A DNA stretch of 64,000 nucleotides from M3007 sp033764075 (GCA_033764075.1 JANRJH010000013.1:62001-126000), one strand, 5' to 3'; shown: positions 16,661 to 27,697, counted from the first letter of the stretch. Made by a program: numbers and translations. Notes: generated by a model not told the origin, from the letters alone.

Positions 16661-19600
16661 ATGGTTTGCTTGATCGCACTAAACCAACCGGTTAGCGCGC
16701 AAAACACGGTTTGTGCCTGCGCCGATTGCCCTAAAGATATGCCCGACGGGTTTACCGAATCATTTGTGCTTCAGGTGAACAATGCGCAAAACCAGGTGAT
16801 CGGCCTGAACGGACAGGCGGTCTGCGGCGTGTCCCTTCATTTTACGCACGAGTACGTCGGCGATTTGCAGATAACCCTGCAGGCCCCAAACGGCACTACC
16901 GTAACCCTAATTGGCCCGGTGGGATTTTTTGACCCAACCAACGGGACAACCTGGGACATTGAGTTCCTGCCCTGTAGTGAAACGGCCGACCCGGACAATA
17001 ACTTTGCCGCCCAATGGAGCAACGATCAAACCTGGGGCATACTCGGTAAATATAACGGCACCTACCACCCTTTTTCCGGTTGCCTGGAAGACTTTGCCGG
17101 AAGTCCCGTAAACGGGGAATGGACGCTGGTGGTGGTGGACGGATTACCCGACGACGAGGGTGTTTTTTTGGGCTACGGACTGATCTTTTGCGATCAATCG
17201 GGCATTGAATGCACGCCATGCAAAGCCGGCGCCGGCAATTTGCTGGACAATGATCTGGAAGCCTGCGCCGGCAATGAATCGCTCCTGCTCCTGCCGACGC
17301 CCCAGTATGCCAACCAGCAAAATCCGCCTCCGGATGCTAACTACAACTACACCTACCTGATCAGCGGAAACAGCGACGTGCTGCTCGCCTACGCCGATAC
17401 CGCCGATCTGCGTGGATTTGCCCCCGGAACGTACAGCGTATGCGGCATGTCGTACCTGCAAGCCGATTCCACCTTGCTGCCGGCGCCAAACGACACCCTG
17501 ACCGTTCAGGAACTGGCGCTCCTGCTCAAAGACCCCGAACCGCCGTTTTGCGGAGATGTTACGACAAATTGCATCAACGTGCGTATTCTACCCCTTCCGC
17601 CGGATTCTTTTCTGGTTGCACGCGTTTGCCCGGATTCCTGTTTTCTTTTTTTTGGAAAATCGTATTGCGCCGACGGTCAATACACCGATACCATAGTCAA
17701 TGGAAATTGCTCGTTCACAGCCGCCCTTGACCTGACCGTGGATGTGCGGGACACCATATTTTTGTCCGAGACGGTCTGTTCGGGTCAATGTGCGACCAGC
17801 CCGGGCTTTGAACAGTCATGCGCACAGGGCATTCATAGCCGAACGTTCACCAATATCAACGGTTGCGACAGCCTGGTGGTGCTCTCGCTGACCATGCTGG
17901 ACCCCTCGGCAGCCATTTTGCCTCCGGCTCCGTGGCCCTGCGGCCAGGAAAGGTCGCTGCTGGTGGCTTCATCATTGCCTGCGTCGGCCACCCTGGCATG
18001 GACGGCGGTGGCGCCCGCCGCTTTTGAAGGGCCCGGAGACCGGGATACCCTGGTGGCCGTCTCGCCCGGCACATTTCGCGTCAGCGTTTGCCAAAACGAC
18101 CAGGGCAAACTGTGTTGCGACACCGCCGAAACGACGGTATTCAAGGACACGACATATCTGGCGACGCCGACATGGGTTACGACCGACAGTTTCCTGTGTG
18201 CCACCGATACCCTTACTGTCAGGACAGCCGGGCTGTCCGGAGCTACCGGCGCCCTGTGGAGTTGGCCCACAGGACTTGAACCGGCTTTAGCCCCAATCGA
18301 TACCGCGATGGTTTTAATTTGGAAAAGTGGACCGGGGGGAGCCGTTTGCTGGCAAGCCTTTAATGCTTGCGACACAACCGAACGCCTGTGCATGACTGTA
18401 CTGGTCGGGTTTCCACCGCAGCAGGCGGTCGTCAGTGGGCCACAAACCGTATGTGCGGGCAGTGCCGTATGGTATGCCGCTTCAGCGGTGGCAGGCGACT
18501 CCATCATCAGGACGTGGACGGTGGAAGGCGGTGATGTGATTGCCCAACAAGGTTTGGATTCCATACTGGTTTTATGGGATAACGGCGGCCTCCTCCAGGG
18601 CAAAATTGAGCTGGTGGTCGGCACCGCCTGCGGAAAAAGTCTGCCGACATCACTGAACGTTACTGTCAATTATCCCCCCGATGAGGTGAAACTCATGGGC
18701 GACAGCATCTTTTGCGCCGGCGCAGAAAGCATATTGTTGTATCAGGCGCCTTCGGATGCCACCGCTTTAGACTGGAAGATACCCCCCTTTGCACAAGTTT
18801 CCAGCACCACAACACCCGACACACTGACGGTTTTCTGGCCGGTCCCGGGACAAGGCACCTTGTGTGTAACCGCTGAAAACGGATGCGGAAAAGGTGCGGA
18901 AACCTGTCTGAACGTTACGGTATTTGCCGTTCCGGTGGCCGACGCCGGCCCCCTGCAGGAAATTTGTGGCCTCCAGTCCGTTGTTTTGGCCGCGCCGGCG
19001 GCAGGCGGGCGATGGTTGCCCGTTCAGGGAATCACGCTCCAGTCGCCGGATTCGGCGCAAACGCAGGTGACTGCCGATGCGCCGGGTTTGTATGAACTGG
19101 TCTGGATGGTTGCGCAAAACAATTGTATGGACTCGGACTCCACGGTGCTGGTGTTCAGGGAAACGCCGAAAATCGACAGCGTTTTGCCGTCTTGCACAAC
19201 CGATACCGCCGGATTTTTGCTGCAGATACGGGTGCAAGGGGGACAAATACCCTACCAGGCGGTCGGCCTGAACGGCGTCTTCAATGGCGACCTGTTTTCT
19301 TCCGGACTGCTGCCCAACCAGGCGACGGTGCAATTTTTTGCCGTGGATGCCAACGGGTGCCCGAGCGACACCTTATTATTTGGCGGATTTACCTGTGCTT
19401 GCAAAACATGGGCTGGCAATATGCCGCAGACCATCGTCCACTTGTGCGCTGGAGACACTTTGTATTTGCCGGCCAGCGACAACTTCATTCTGGACACCGG
19501 TGACACCCTGGTGTACGTGCTGCACGATCAGAACGGCGCTTCGCTGGGTAATGTATACAGTGAAAACGCAGAACCCGTGTTCGTCCTGTCTCCCTGGATG

Positions 19601-20995
19601 GATTTCGATAAAACCTATTTCGTGTCGGCAGTAGCCTACCGGAAGGACGACCCGGGCCAGAGTCCCTGTACGTCCGTCAGCAATGGAACGCCGGTGGTTT
19701 GGCACACGCCGCCTGTCGCTACGGTTACCGGGGAGGAAACGGCATGCGCGGGCGACACCATTATCTGGTGGGTTGGTGGCAGCGGCACGGCGCCGTTGAC
19801 GATACAATTGGAAGACAACGGCGGCAACCGTTACACCGTATCTGCCACGGATCAAAACCCGGCGCCTTTTCCGGTAGCGGCACTTCAGTCGGGCATTTGG
19901 CGGGTCATAGGGGTCGCCGATGCATTTTGCAGCGACCAACCTGCCGGCCTGGAGAAAAGCCTGACGGTAAATCCTTTACCCATCGCCGATGCCGGCCCGG
20001 ACGGTTATCTGACCTGCTCCGACAGCCTAATTGAACTCGACGGAAGCGGGAGCGACGGCATGGGTCAGACCCTCACCCACACGTGGTCCGCCGGGGGGGA
20101 GCAGGTGGGAGCAGCGCCCGTATTGCAGACCCGGGATACAGGGCATTTTGTTCTCCTAGTGCGCACAGCGTCAGGGTGCGGGTCCGAGGATTCCGCATAC
20201 GTTGAGGATCGACGCGACGTTCCATTCCCCATTAATCTGGTGGCCGAACCGGTGCGCTGTTTTGGGGAGCAGAACGGACGAATTTCCATGGACGGCGTTG
20301 GTGGCGGGGCCCAACCGATCCTGTTGCGGCTCAATGGTGGAGAATTAACGGATGAAACCGTTTTTGAAAACCTGCCGCCAGGCGTGTACACATTAGAAAT
20401 AATAGACGCAAATGGCTGCCAATCAAGCCTTAATATTGAAATCGCAGAGCCAGCGGAAATAATTTTAAATCTTGGCCCCAATCAGGAGGCAGCGTTTGGC
20501 GACGAAATGTATCTAAATTATCAGGTTAACATTCCATCGAACGAGGTGGATACCGTTGTGTGGGTTCCCCTTCCGGCAGGCGCCATTCCGGAACCGGAAG
20601 GGCTCCGGTGGATCGCCGATGCGAGCATGGTGATATCGGCTACATTGGTTGACACGCAAGGATGTGAGGCGAAAGACAGCATTTTGATCAGGGTTATTCG
20701 AAAAGACCGGATTTATGTTCCGAACGTCTTTTCACCCGGAAGCAGCGGTAACGATATCTGGTGGGTGTTTGCCGGTCCGGAAGTGGCGGTGGTGGCGTAT
20801 GCGGCGGTGTATGACCGATGGGGGAATCTTTTGTTCGAGCGAAAAGACGCTTTGCCGAACGATCTGTCGCAGGGGTGGGATGGCCGATCAGCAGACGATT
20901 TTGCTGAACCGGGTGTGTACGTCTACTATCTCCGGCTTCGGTATATAAACGGTGAAACAGCAGATTTAGGGGGGAATTTCACCTTGTTACGTTAA
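16661..20995 (+). CDS. Large surface protein: P-domain, PKD/Ig-like repeats, SprB repeat, CHU_C (T9SS type B)
   Basis: 1444 residues from the ATG at 16661. Residues about 25-175 form a proprotein convertase P-domain-like jelly roll ('FVLQVNNAQNQVIGLNGQAVCGVSLHFTHEYVGDLQITLQAPNGT', 'GTYHPFSGCLEDFAGSPVNGEWTLVVVDG'). A long middle, about 190-1185, holds PKD/Ig-like domains with paired Cys and 'GCDSLVVL' units. About 1187-1265 is a SprB repeat ('VRCFGEQNGRISMDGVGGG', 'LPPGVYTLEIIDANGCQSS'). Residues 1349-1444 are CHU_C ('RIYVPNVFSPGSSGND', 'YDRWGNLLFER', 'GVYVYYLRLRYING'), the type B T9SS signal. From this ATG the signal peptide is unusually short; the frame is open back to 16568, and an ATC at 16580 would give a KKF... 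n-region and normal hydrophobic core. Probably an adhesin or surface scaffold. Confidence 0.88.
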   Translation: MVCLIALNQPVSAQNTVCACADCPKDMPDGFTESFVLQVNNAQNQVIGLNGQAVCGVSLHFTHEYVGDLQITLQAPNGTTVTLIGPVGFFDPTNGTTWDIEFLPCSETADPDNNFAAQWSNDQTWGILGKYNGTYHPFSGCLEDFAGSPVNGEWTLVVVDGLPDDEGVFLGYGLIFCDQSGIECTPCKAGAGNLLDNDLEACAGNESLLLLPTPQYANQQNPPPDANYNYTYLISGNSDVLLAYADTADLRGFAPGTYSVCGMSYLQADSTLLPAPNDTLTVQELALLLKDPEPPFCGDVTTNCINVRILPLPPDSFLVARVCPDSCFLFFGKSYCADGQYTDTIVNGNCSFTAALDLTVDVRDTIFLSETVCSGQCATSPGFEQSCAQGIHSRTFTNINGCDSLVVLSLTMLDPSAAILPPAPWPCGQERSLLVASSLPASATLAWTAVAPAAFEGPGDRDTLVAVSPGTFRVSVCQNDQGKLCCDTAETTVFKDTTYLATPTWVTTDSFLCATDTLTVRTAGLSGATGALWSWPTGLEPALAPIDTAMVLIWKSGPGGAVCWQAFNACDTTERLCMTVLVGFPPQQAVVSGPQTVCAGSAVWYAASAVAGDSIIRTWTVEGGDVIAQQGLDSILVLWDNGGLLQGKIELVVGTACGKSLPTSLNVTVNYPPDEVKLMGDSIFCAGAESILLYQAPSDATALDWKIPPFAQVSSTTTPDTLTVFWPVPGQGTLCVTAENGCGKGAETCLNVTVFAVPVADAGPLQEICGLQSVVLAAPAAGGRWLPVQGITLQSPDSAQTQVTADAPGLYELVWMVAQNNCMDSDSTVLVFRETPKIDSVLPSCTTDTAGFLLQIRVQGGQIPYQAVGLNGVFNGDLFSSGLLPNQATVQFFAVDANGCPSDTLLFGGFTCACKTWAGNMPQTIVHLCAGDTLYLPASDNFILDTGDTLVYVLHDQNGASLGNVYSENAEPVFVLSPWMDFDKTYFVSAVAYRKDDPGQSPCTSVSNGTPVVWHTPPVATVTGEETACAGDTIIWWVGGSGTAPLTIQLEDNGGNRYTVSATDQNPAPFPVAALQSGIWRVIGVADAFCSDQPAGLEKSLTVNPLPIADAGPDGYLTCSDSLIELDGSGSDGMGQTLTHTWSAGGEQVGAAPVLQTRDTGHFVLLVRTASGCGSEDSAYVEDRRDVPFPINLVAEPVRCFGEQNGRISMDGVGGGAQPILLRLNGGELTDETVFENLPPGVYTLEIIDANGCQSSLNIEIAEPAEIILNLGPNQEAAFGDEMYLNYQVNIPSNEVDTVVWVPLPAGAIPEPEGLRWIADASMVISATLVDTQGCEAKDSILIRVIRKDRIYVPNVFSPGSSGNDIWWVFAGPEVAVVAYAAVYDRWGNLLFERKDALPNDLSQGWDGRSADDFAEPGVYVYYLRLRYINGETADLGGNFTLLR

Positions 20996-21110
20996 TGTGG
21001 TTGCCAAAATGCCCTTTTTAAATCATAAATTGTTTTCCTTTGCCTTTTAATCCGCCTCGTGCCCGACTTTGGAATAACCAAACCTGCTCTATCTTAAACT
21101 ACTTGTTCAA

Positions 21111-24100
21111 ATGGTAAGAATATTACCCCTGTTGATGCTGCTGCTCATTTGCAGCACCGTAGCCTACGCACAGTTGCCACCACCGTGCCCTTCCAATCAG
21201 GAACCGCCGGCCGATATTTGTGCGTTAACGTGCATTTATTGCAATTTTAACGGCATACAGAGCACGACGACCGGTTACACCGGTCAGACCCCACCCGGCT
21301 TCTGCGGTACCATTGAAAATGAGCAATGGCTCGGCTTTATCGCCGGTGCCGCCACTGCCACCTTTACCGCCACCCCCAGCAACTGCCAGATCGGCAACGG
21401 TGTTCAGATCGCGTTGTACACCGATTGCAACTCCTCGCCATTGGCGTGTAACGGTGGGTCCAGCGGCGGCGGCAATACGCCGGTTAGCATCACTTCGCCC
21501 TTGGTGCCCGGGGTCAACTATTTTTTGTTGGTGGACGGTTTTGCGGGCGACCAGTGCGACTTCCAGATCACCGTGGTGCCGCCCATAGCGGTACAGGCGC
21601 CCAATGTGGGTCCAACGGGGCCGATTTCCGGCCCACTCGTCGTATGCCCGGGTGCAACGGTAACCTATTCGGTACCTACCGTTACCGGCGCAGGCGCGTA
21701 CACGTGGACTGCGCCCCCGGGATCGACCATCAACGGACAGGGCTCCCCCCTCCAACTCGCTGCCCCGGATGGTAATTCGGTGGACATCACTTTCGGCGCC
21801 ACCGGTGGCCAGATTTGTGTCTTTCCGGAAAACTCCTGCGATCAGGGCACCCTGCGATGCATCAACGTGATCGTTCAACCGATCGCCCCGACTGTCCTTC
21901 CACCGGCCCTTATTTGTTTTGAAGACACCCCTTATGAGCTCCCCTGGGGCCAGGAGGTGTTCGGCTCCGGCACCTACCAGACTACCCTGCAATCCTATCT
22001 GGGCTGCGACTCTATTGTTCGCCAGCAGGTGACCGTCAAGCCCCAGATCGTTGTCAACCGCCCGCTGACCGCCTTGTGCGAAGGCGAATGCGTTACGGTG
22101 TTGAATGAAGAATTCTGCGAGGCCGGCAACTACACCATAGTCGGTGAATCCTTCCAGGGCTGCGACTCCACGATCAACTTCACCATTCTGGTGCTGGATC
22201 CGATTGCTGAAATTCTGGGGGGCGACACCATCAGTTGCAGCCAGACTTCGGTTGTCCTCAATTCTACCATATCTTCCGGAACGACCAAGATCTGGCGTCG
22301 CCTGCCCACCAACAACGTAGTGGGCACCGGAAATACCGCAACCATTACACAGCCCGGCACATACACGCTGACCGTTACGGCTACCGGCGGCGGCAAGTCA
22401 TGCGTGGAAGTGGATACCATAACGATCCTCGGCGATACCATACCGCCCACGGTAAATGCAGTAGGCGGGGTAATCGGGTGCGCCAGCACCACCACGCAAA
22501 TTTCAGCGAACAGTCCTGCTCCGGTAAGTACATACGCCTGGGCGGGCCCCGGCGGCTTCACGTCGGCACAACAAACCCCCACGGTCGGTGCGGCCGGCAC
22601 CTATGTAGTAACCATCACCGCAGCCGGCAACGGTTGCACCAACACGGCCACCGCTGTGGTCACCGGCGACACCATCACCCCGGTTGCCGGCGCCACCGGA
22701 GGAACGCTTTCGTGCAAAGACACCACCGTAACCTTAAACGGTACATCCTCCGCCTCCAGTTCGTCCTTCAACTGGAGCGGTCCGCTGGGCTTCACCTCAA
22801 CGCAGCAAAACCCGGTGGTCAGCAACCCTGGCACCTATACCCTGGTGGTAACCAATACGATCAACGGTTGCGCCGACACGACCACAGCACTTGTTAACCT
22901 GAACAATACGCCTCCGGGCGCAACCGCCACGCCGGGTGGCGTCATCAGTTGCACCACCCCCAGCATTACGGTGAACGGCTCCTCCCCTGCCAACAACCCG
23001 ATCTACTCGTGGACCGGTCCGGGCGGCTTCAGTTCTTCCCAACAAAACCCGCTGGTGAACACCGCAGGTGCGTACGTGCTCACCGTGGAAGGCCCCAACG
23101 GCTGCACCAGCACCGCCACCGCGAATGTCACAGGCAATACGATTCCGCCAAATGCCTCCGCAGCCGGCGTAACCCTGTCCTGCGGCATCCCGAGTGCCTC
23201 CATCATCGGCAATTCCACCACCCCGGGCGCTACTTTTTCCTGGACGGGCCCCGGTGGGTTTAGCAGCAACCAGCAAAATCCGACCGTCAACACCGTTGGG
23301 CTGTACATCCTGACCGTGACGGGCCCCAATGCCTGTACGCAGACTGCGAATGCATTGGTGGACGGAAACTTTGCCGACCCGGATGCGTCTGCCACCGGCG
23401 GGGTAATCACCTGCGGTTCTTCCACCACCACCATTTCCGGGGCATCGACCACGCCCGGCGCTACTTTCCAATGGAATGGCCCCGGTGGTTTCTCTTCTAC
23501 CCAGCCGACGGCCACGGTAAACCAGACGGGCACCTATACGCTCACTGTAGAAGGTCCGAACGGCTGCACCAGCACGGCTACCGCCCAGGTGGTGCCCGAT
23601 CAAAACGTGCCCAACGCCTCTGCCGATGGTGGCACGTTGAGCTGTGCGATTACTTCTATCACGCTGAACGGCGGTTCCACCACACCCGGTGTGAATCTGA
23701 GCTGGACCGGTCCGGGTGGGTTCACGTCCACCCAGGAAGACCCTGTAGTAACGGTTTCCGGCACATACACCCTGACCGTAGAAGACCCCGCCAACGGTTG
23801 CACCGCGCAGGCCGACGCTATAGTTGACCTGGACGACGCGGAACCGGGCGCTTCTGCCACTTCAGGCACCCTTACCTGTACCGATCCTGCCATTCCGGTG
23901 GTTGGTTCCTCGCCTACATCTAATGTCACCTGGTCCTGGTTTTCACCCAACGGGTTCAGCTCCACCGAGCAAAGTCCGGTGGTCAATGCAGGCGGTCTCT
24001 ACACGCTTACCGTAACCGGCCCCAACGGGTGCACCAGCACGGCCTCCACTACCGTGCTGGTCGATCAGAACAATCCGGCCACTACGCTCAGTACGAACAC

Positions 24101-27100
24101 CCTCACCTGCGGCACGACCTCAGTGACCATCAACTCCAGTGTAACCCTTCCGGTTACTTACGTCTGGAACGGCCCGGGCGGTTTTACGTCCACCGATGCC
24201 AATCCGGTGGTTACCCTGCCCGGCAATTACAACGTGGTGGTCACCGCAGCCAACGGCTGCACAGACACCGAGTTTATTGATGTACCTCAGGACATCGCGC
24301 CACCGGACATCGCCACCAACGGCAACACCATCAGCTGCAACAATCCGCAGGTTCCCCTGACCGGCAGCTCGGCCACACCCGGCGCCGTTTTTGTCTGGAT
24401 CGGACCTGGAGGCTTTTTCTCTACGCAGCCCAACCCCGTGGTGGATGTCGACGGTACCTATACCCTTACGGTGACCGGCCCGAACGGCTGTACCAGCACC
24501 TCCGATGCCCTGGTGGATACCGATGTGGAAGCGCCGCAACTCAGCGGCGTGGTCAACGACATCCTTACCTGTGCGCTGACGGATGTGACCATTTTTGCCG
24601 ACATTTCTTCGCCTACCTCACCCATACAGACCATTGTCTGGAACGGGCCGGGCGGCTTTACCTCCACCACGGAAGACCCCTCGGTTACAGCCCCGGGTAC
24701 CTATATTTTGACCGCGACATCTGCCAATGGCTGCTTCAGCGAACTGAGCCTCGACGTGTCTCAGAACATCAACCCGCCGGGCGCTACGGCGACGGGCGCT
24801 ACGCTCACCTGCGCCATCACGACCATCACGCTAAACGGTGGTACACCGACTGCGGGTTCTACCTATGCCTGGACGGGTCCGGGAGGCTTCACCTCTACGC
24901 TCGAAGATCCGTCTGTAACGGTTGACGGGGTATATGACCTGGTGGTCACCGGACCCAACGGCTGCACGTCGACCGCCGCCGCAGTGGCCGATCTGGATGT
25001 CGCCCAACCGGGTGTCACCACCCAATCGTCAAACGACCTGGACTGCGCGTTCACCAGTACCACGCTCACCGCTTCGACGGCCGCCCAAAGCCCGCTGTAC
25101 GTGTGGAGCGGCCCGGGTGGTTTCAGTGGAAACACGGCCGCAGTATCTACAGTATTACCCGGCGATTACACGGTTATCGTGACCGGCACCAACGGGTGCA
25201 CATCGACCGAAACACTGACCATCCTGCAGGACATCACACCTCCTGGCGCTACCGCAGCAGGGGATACTACGGATTGCATTTCCGGTATAGCCCAATTGAC
25301 CGGCAACTCGCCAACCGGCAGTGTTCAATGGTTGTGGAGCGGCCCCGGCCAGTTTACTTCGACCCAGCAAAACCCGACGGCCACCGTACCGGGCAGCTAC
25401 CAACTCACGGTAACCGGCCCCAACGGCTGCATCAGCACGGCAACGGCTTCAGTTATTGAAAATGAGGACTCGCCGGTGGTCTCGCTGAGCGGGGCGGGTA
25501 CACTTACCTGTGCTGTGCAAACACTTACCCTGACGGGCGTCATCAGCACACCTGGCGCTACCGGGGTCTGGACGAACCCAAACAGCACCGTGATTGGAAC
25601 AGGAAGCACCGTAAACGCCACCATACCAGGCGTGTACACCTACACCGTCACAGCATTGAACGGCTGCATATCTGCGCCGACGCTCACCATTTTGCAGGAT
25701 ATTGAAAACCCGCAAAATGTCGTGGCCACCGGTGGCCTGCTCAATTGCACCTTCCCGACCATCTCGCTCTCCGGCTCCACCGCCACAACCGGCGTCACGT
25801 ATGCCTGGACGGGCCCCGGCGGTTTCAGCTCCACCGATCAAAATCCGGTGGTGAACACACCGGGAGAATACACCCTTCTGGTAACCAATACGGTAAATGG
25901 TTGTACCTCGTCCGATACCGCACTGGTGGTACAGGACCCGACCATTCCCGACATCCTGGTTGAAACCGATACCCTCACGTGTAGCGTGACCAGCGTGGTG
26001 CTCGAGGCGACGTCCAATACACCCAGCGTCACCTACCTGTGGAGCGGACCTGGCGGATTTACGTCAACCGACGAGGACCCGTCCATTAGTGTTCCCGGTG
26101 GTTATACCGTCGTGGTGACGGCCCTCAGCGGGTGCACCTCCACGTTTGCGATTGAAGTCCAGCAAAATATCACCCCGCCCGGTATAACCGCGCAAGGGGA
26201 TACGCTGACCTGCACCTTACCTACGGGTACGATCACCAGCACTTCACCTACGTCCAATGTGACCTATGCCTGGAGCGGCCCTGCCGGATTTACGTCCACC
26301 CTGCAAAACCCGACGGTAACGCTTACCGGTGCATATACGGTTGTAGCGACTGCACCCAATGGCTGTACGTCAGCAGCTTCTGTGGAAGTGATACCCGATG
26401 CCAGCATTCCCCAGGTGTCGGCTACAGGCGGTACGGTCACGTGCGATGTCACCAGCATCCAGTTGACGGCAACGTCGAATCAACCCAACGTAACGTGGTT
26501 GTGGAGCGGCCCTGCCGGATTTACGTCCACCCAGCAAAACCCGACGGCCACTGTACCCGGAAATTACACAGTGGTGGCAACGGCCGTCAACGGATGCACC
26601 AACAGCACGGGCACTACCATTCTGGCCGACAACCAGGGCCCGGACGTGCAAACCACTACGCCCGATGAGTTGAACTGCACCACCACGCAGGTCACCCTGA
26701 ATGCTTTTGTGCAGGCCCCCGGCATCTACAGTTATGCGTGGACTACCACCGACGGTAACATCCTTTCCGGTGACAATTCGGCGACCCCAACGGTCGGCCA
26801 GGGCGGTATTTATACCGTCGTGGTAACGGACGAGAGCAACGGTTGTACAACGGAGGCAGACGTGGAGGTACTGGTAGACCCGGCGACCCCATCGGATGCA
26901 AACCTCACCGTACGCGACGTATCCTGCTTCGGCGATACCGACGGCGCCTTGATCATCAATTCGATTGTCGGCGGTACCCCCCCCTTCCTGTACTCTTTTG
27001 ACAACGGCCCGTTTGTCTCCAACCCATTGTATTCCGGCCTTGCGCCCGGTTCCTACGACCTGGTGGTGCAGGATGCCAACGGCTGCGAATTTGCTACGAC

Positions 27101-27656
27101 CATAGATATTCTGGAACCGGAAGAACTGTTCGTTGAACTCGGACCGGATACCATCATTGTATATGGCGATCCGTTGTCGCTCTCACTGGATGACATTGTC
27201 AACTTCCCGGATCGTATTGAAACCGTCAGGGTTAATCCGGCCACCCTGGTGGTGGACTCCCTGTTTACACCGCTCGCCTCGTTCCGCTACACGGTAACGG
27301 TGATCGACTCGAACGGCTGCACGGCAACGGACACGCGTCTGGTCGTTGTGGAAAAACCGCGTAATGTTTACATTCCTAATGTGTTCAATCCGGAGTCAAA
27401 CGAAGGCAATAACCTGTTCTACATTTTTGGCGACGAAAAAGTAGTCAATATCCGAACCTTCCAGGTATTTGACCGTTGGGGCGGAATAGTGCACGAGTAC
27501 TTCGATTTCCTGCCGAACGACGCCGCTTCTGCATGGGATGGAACCATTCGAGGAGAAAAAGGCAACCCGGGCGTTTTCACGTATTACGCCGAAATTGAAT
27601 TTCTGGATGGTGAGGTTATCCTGTACAAGGGTGATGTGACCCTTCTCCGCAACTAG
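21111..27656 (+). CDS. Giant surface adhesin with about 20 Ig-like repeats, SprB and CHU_C (T9SS type B)
   Basis: 2181 residues. Signal peptide 1-21 (MVRILPLLMLLLICSTVAYAQ). Residues about 30-160 are a Cys-rich head ('CIYCNFNG', 'NEQWLGFIAG', 'DQCDFQITVV') shared with the next gene, then a PKD-like domain and a 'SYLGCDSIVRQ' domain up to about 360. Residues about 362-1927 hold about 20 repeats of about 78 residues; a typical one contains TLTC, W-GPGGFTST, PGTYTLTV and NGCTST, so each has a Cys pair likely bridging the Ig sandwich. About 1927-2005 is a SprB repeat (DVSCFGDTDG). Residues 2083-2181 are the CHU_C domain. The protein should be exported by the T9SS and extend from the cell as a fibre. 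Repeats are similar at DNA level, so copy number may vary. Binding target unknown. Confidence 0.93.
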   Translation: MVRILPLLMLLLICSTVAYAQLPPPCPSNQEPPADICALTCIYCNFNGIQSTTTGYTGQTPPGFCGTIENEQWLGFIAGAATATFTATPSNCQIGNGVQIALYTDCNSSPLACNGGSSGGGNTPVSITSPLVPGVNYFLLVDGFAGDQCDFQITVVPPIAVQAPNVGPTGPISGPLVVCPGATVTYSVPTVTGAGAYTWTAPPGSTINGQGSPLQLAAPDGNSVDITFGATGGQICVFPENSCDQGTLRCINVIVQPIAPTVLPPALICFEDTPYELPWGQEVFGSGTYQTTLQSYLGCDSIVRQQVTVKPQIVVNRPLTALCEGECVTVLNEEFCEAGNYTIVGESFQGCDSTINFTILVLDPIAEILGGDTISCSQTSVVLNSTISSGTTKIWRRLPTNNVVGTGNTATITQPGTYTLTVTATGGGKSCVEVDTITILGDTIPPTVNAVGGVIGCASTTTQISANSPAPVSTYAWAGPGGFTSAQQTPTVGAAGTYVVTITAAGNGCTNTATAVVTGDTITPVAGATGGTLSCKDTTVTLNGTSSASSSSFNWSGPLGFTSTQQNPVVSNPGTYTLVVTNTINGCADTTTALVNLNNTPPGATATPGGVISCTTPSITVNGSSPANNPIYSWTGPGGFSSSQQNPLVNTAGAYVLTVEGPNGCTSTATANVTGNTIPPNASAAGVTLSCGIPSASIIGNSTTPGATFSWTGPGGFSSNQQNPTVNTVGLYILTVTGPNACTQTANALVDGNFADPDASATGGVITCGSSTTTISGASTTPGATFQWNGPGGFSSTQPTATVNQTGTYTLTVEGPNGCTSTATAQVVPDQNVPNASADGGTLSCAITSITLNGGSTTPGVNLSWTGPGGFTSTQEDPVVTVSGTYTLTVEDPANGCTAQADAIVDLDDAEPGASATSGTLTCTDPAIPVVGSSPTSNVTWSWFSPNGFSSTEQSPVVNAGGLYTLTVTGPNGCTSTASTTVLVDQNNPATTLSTNTLTCGTTSVTINSSVTLPVTYVWNGPGGFTSTDANPVVTLPGNYNVVVTAANGCTDTEFIDVPQDIAPPDIATNGNTISCNNPQVPLTGSSATPGAVFVWIGPGGFFSTQPNPVVDVDGTYTLTVTGPNGCTSTSDALVDTDVEAPQLSGVVNDILTCALTDVTIFADISSPTSPIQTIVWNGPGGFTSTTEDPSVTAPGTYILTATSANGCFSELSLDVSQNINPPGATATGATLTCAITTITLNGGTPTAGSTYAWTGPGGFTSTLEDPSVTVDGVYDLVVTGPNGCTSTAAAVADLDVAQPGVTTQSSNDLDCAFTSTTLTASTAAQSPLYVWSGPGGFSGNTAAVSTVLPGDYTVIVTGTNGCTSTETLTILQDITPPGATAAGDTTDCISGIAQLTGNSPTGSVQWLWSGPGQFTSTQQNPTATVPGSYQLTVTGPNGCISTATASVIENEDSPVVSLSGAGTLTCAVQTLTLTGVISTPGATGVWTNPNSTVIGTGSTVNATIPGVYTYTVTALNGCISAPTLTILQDIENPQNVVATGGLLNCTFPTISLSGSTATTGVTYAWTGPGGFSSTDQNPVVNTPGEYTLLVTNTVNGCTSSDTALVVQDPTIPDILVETDTLTCSVTSVVLEATSNTPSVTYLWSGPGGFTSTDEDPSISVPGGYTVVVTALSGCTSTFAIEVQQNITPPGITAQGDTLTCTLPTGTITSTSPTSNVTYAWSGPAGFTSTLQNPTVTLTGAYTVVATAPNGCTSAASVEVIPDASIPQVSATGGTVTCDVTSIQLTATSNQPNVTWLWSGPAGFTSTQQNPTATVPGNYTVVATAVNGCTNSTGTTILADNQGPDVQTTTPDELNCTTTQVTLNAFVQAPGIYSYAWTTTDGNILSGDNSATPTVGQGGIYTVVVTDESNGCTTEADVEVLVDPATPSDANLTVRDVSCFGDTDGALIINSIVGGTPPFLYSFDNGPFVSNPLYSGLAPGSYDLVVQDANGCEFATTIDILEPEELFVELGPDTIIVYGDPLSLSLDDIVNFPDRIETVRVNPATLVVDSLFTPLASFRYTVTVIDSNGCTATDTRLVVVEKPRNVYIPNVFNPESNEGNNLFYIFGDEKVVNIRTFQVFDRWGGIVHEYFDFLPNDAASAWDGTIRGEKGNPGVFTYYAEIEFLDGEVILYKGDVTLLRN

Positions 27657-27697
27657 GCCGGCCACCAGTAGCTGTTTTTGCCTGACTTTTCAACAAG

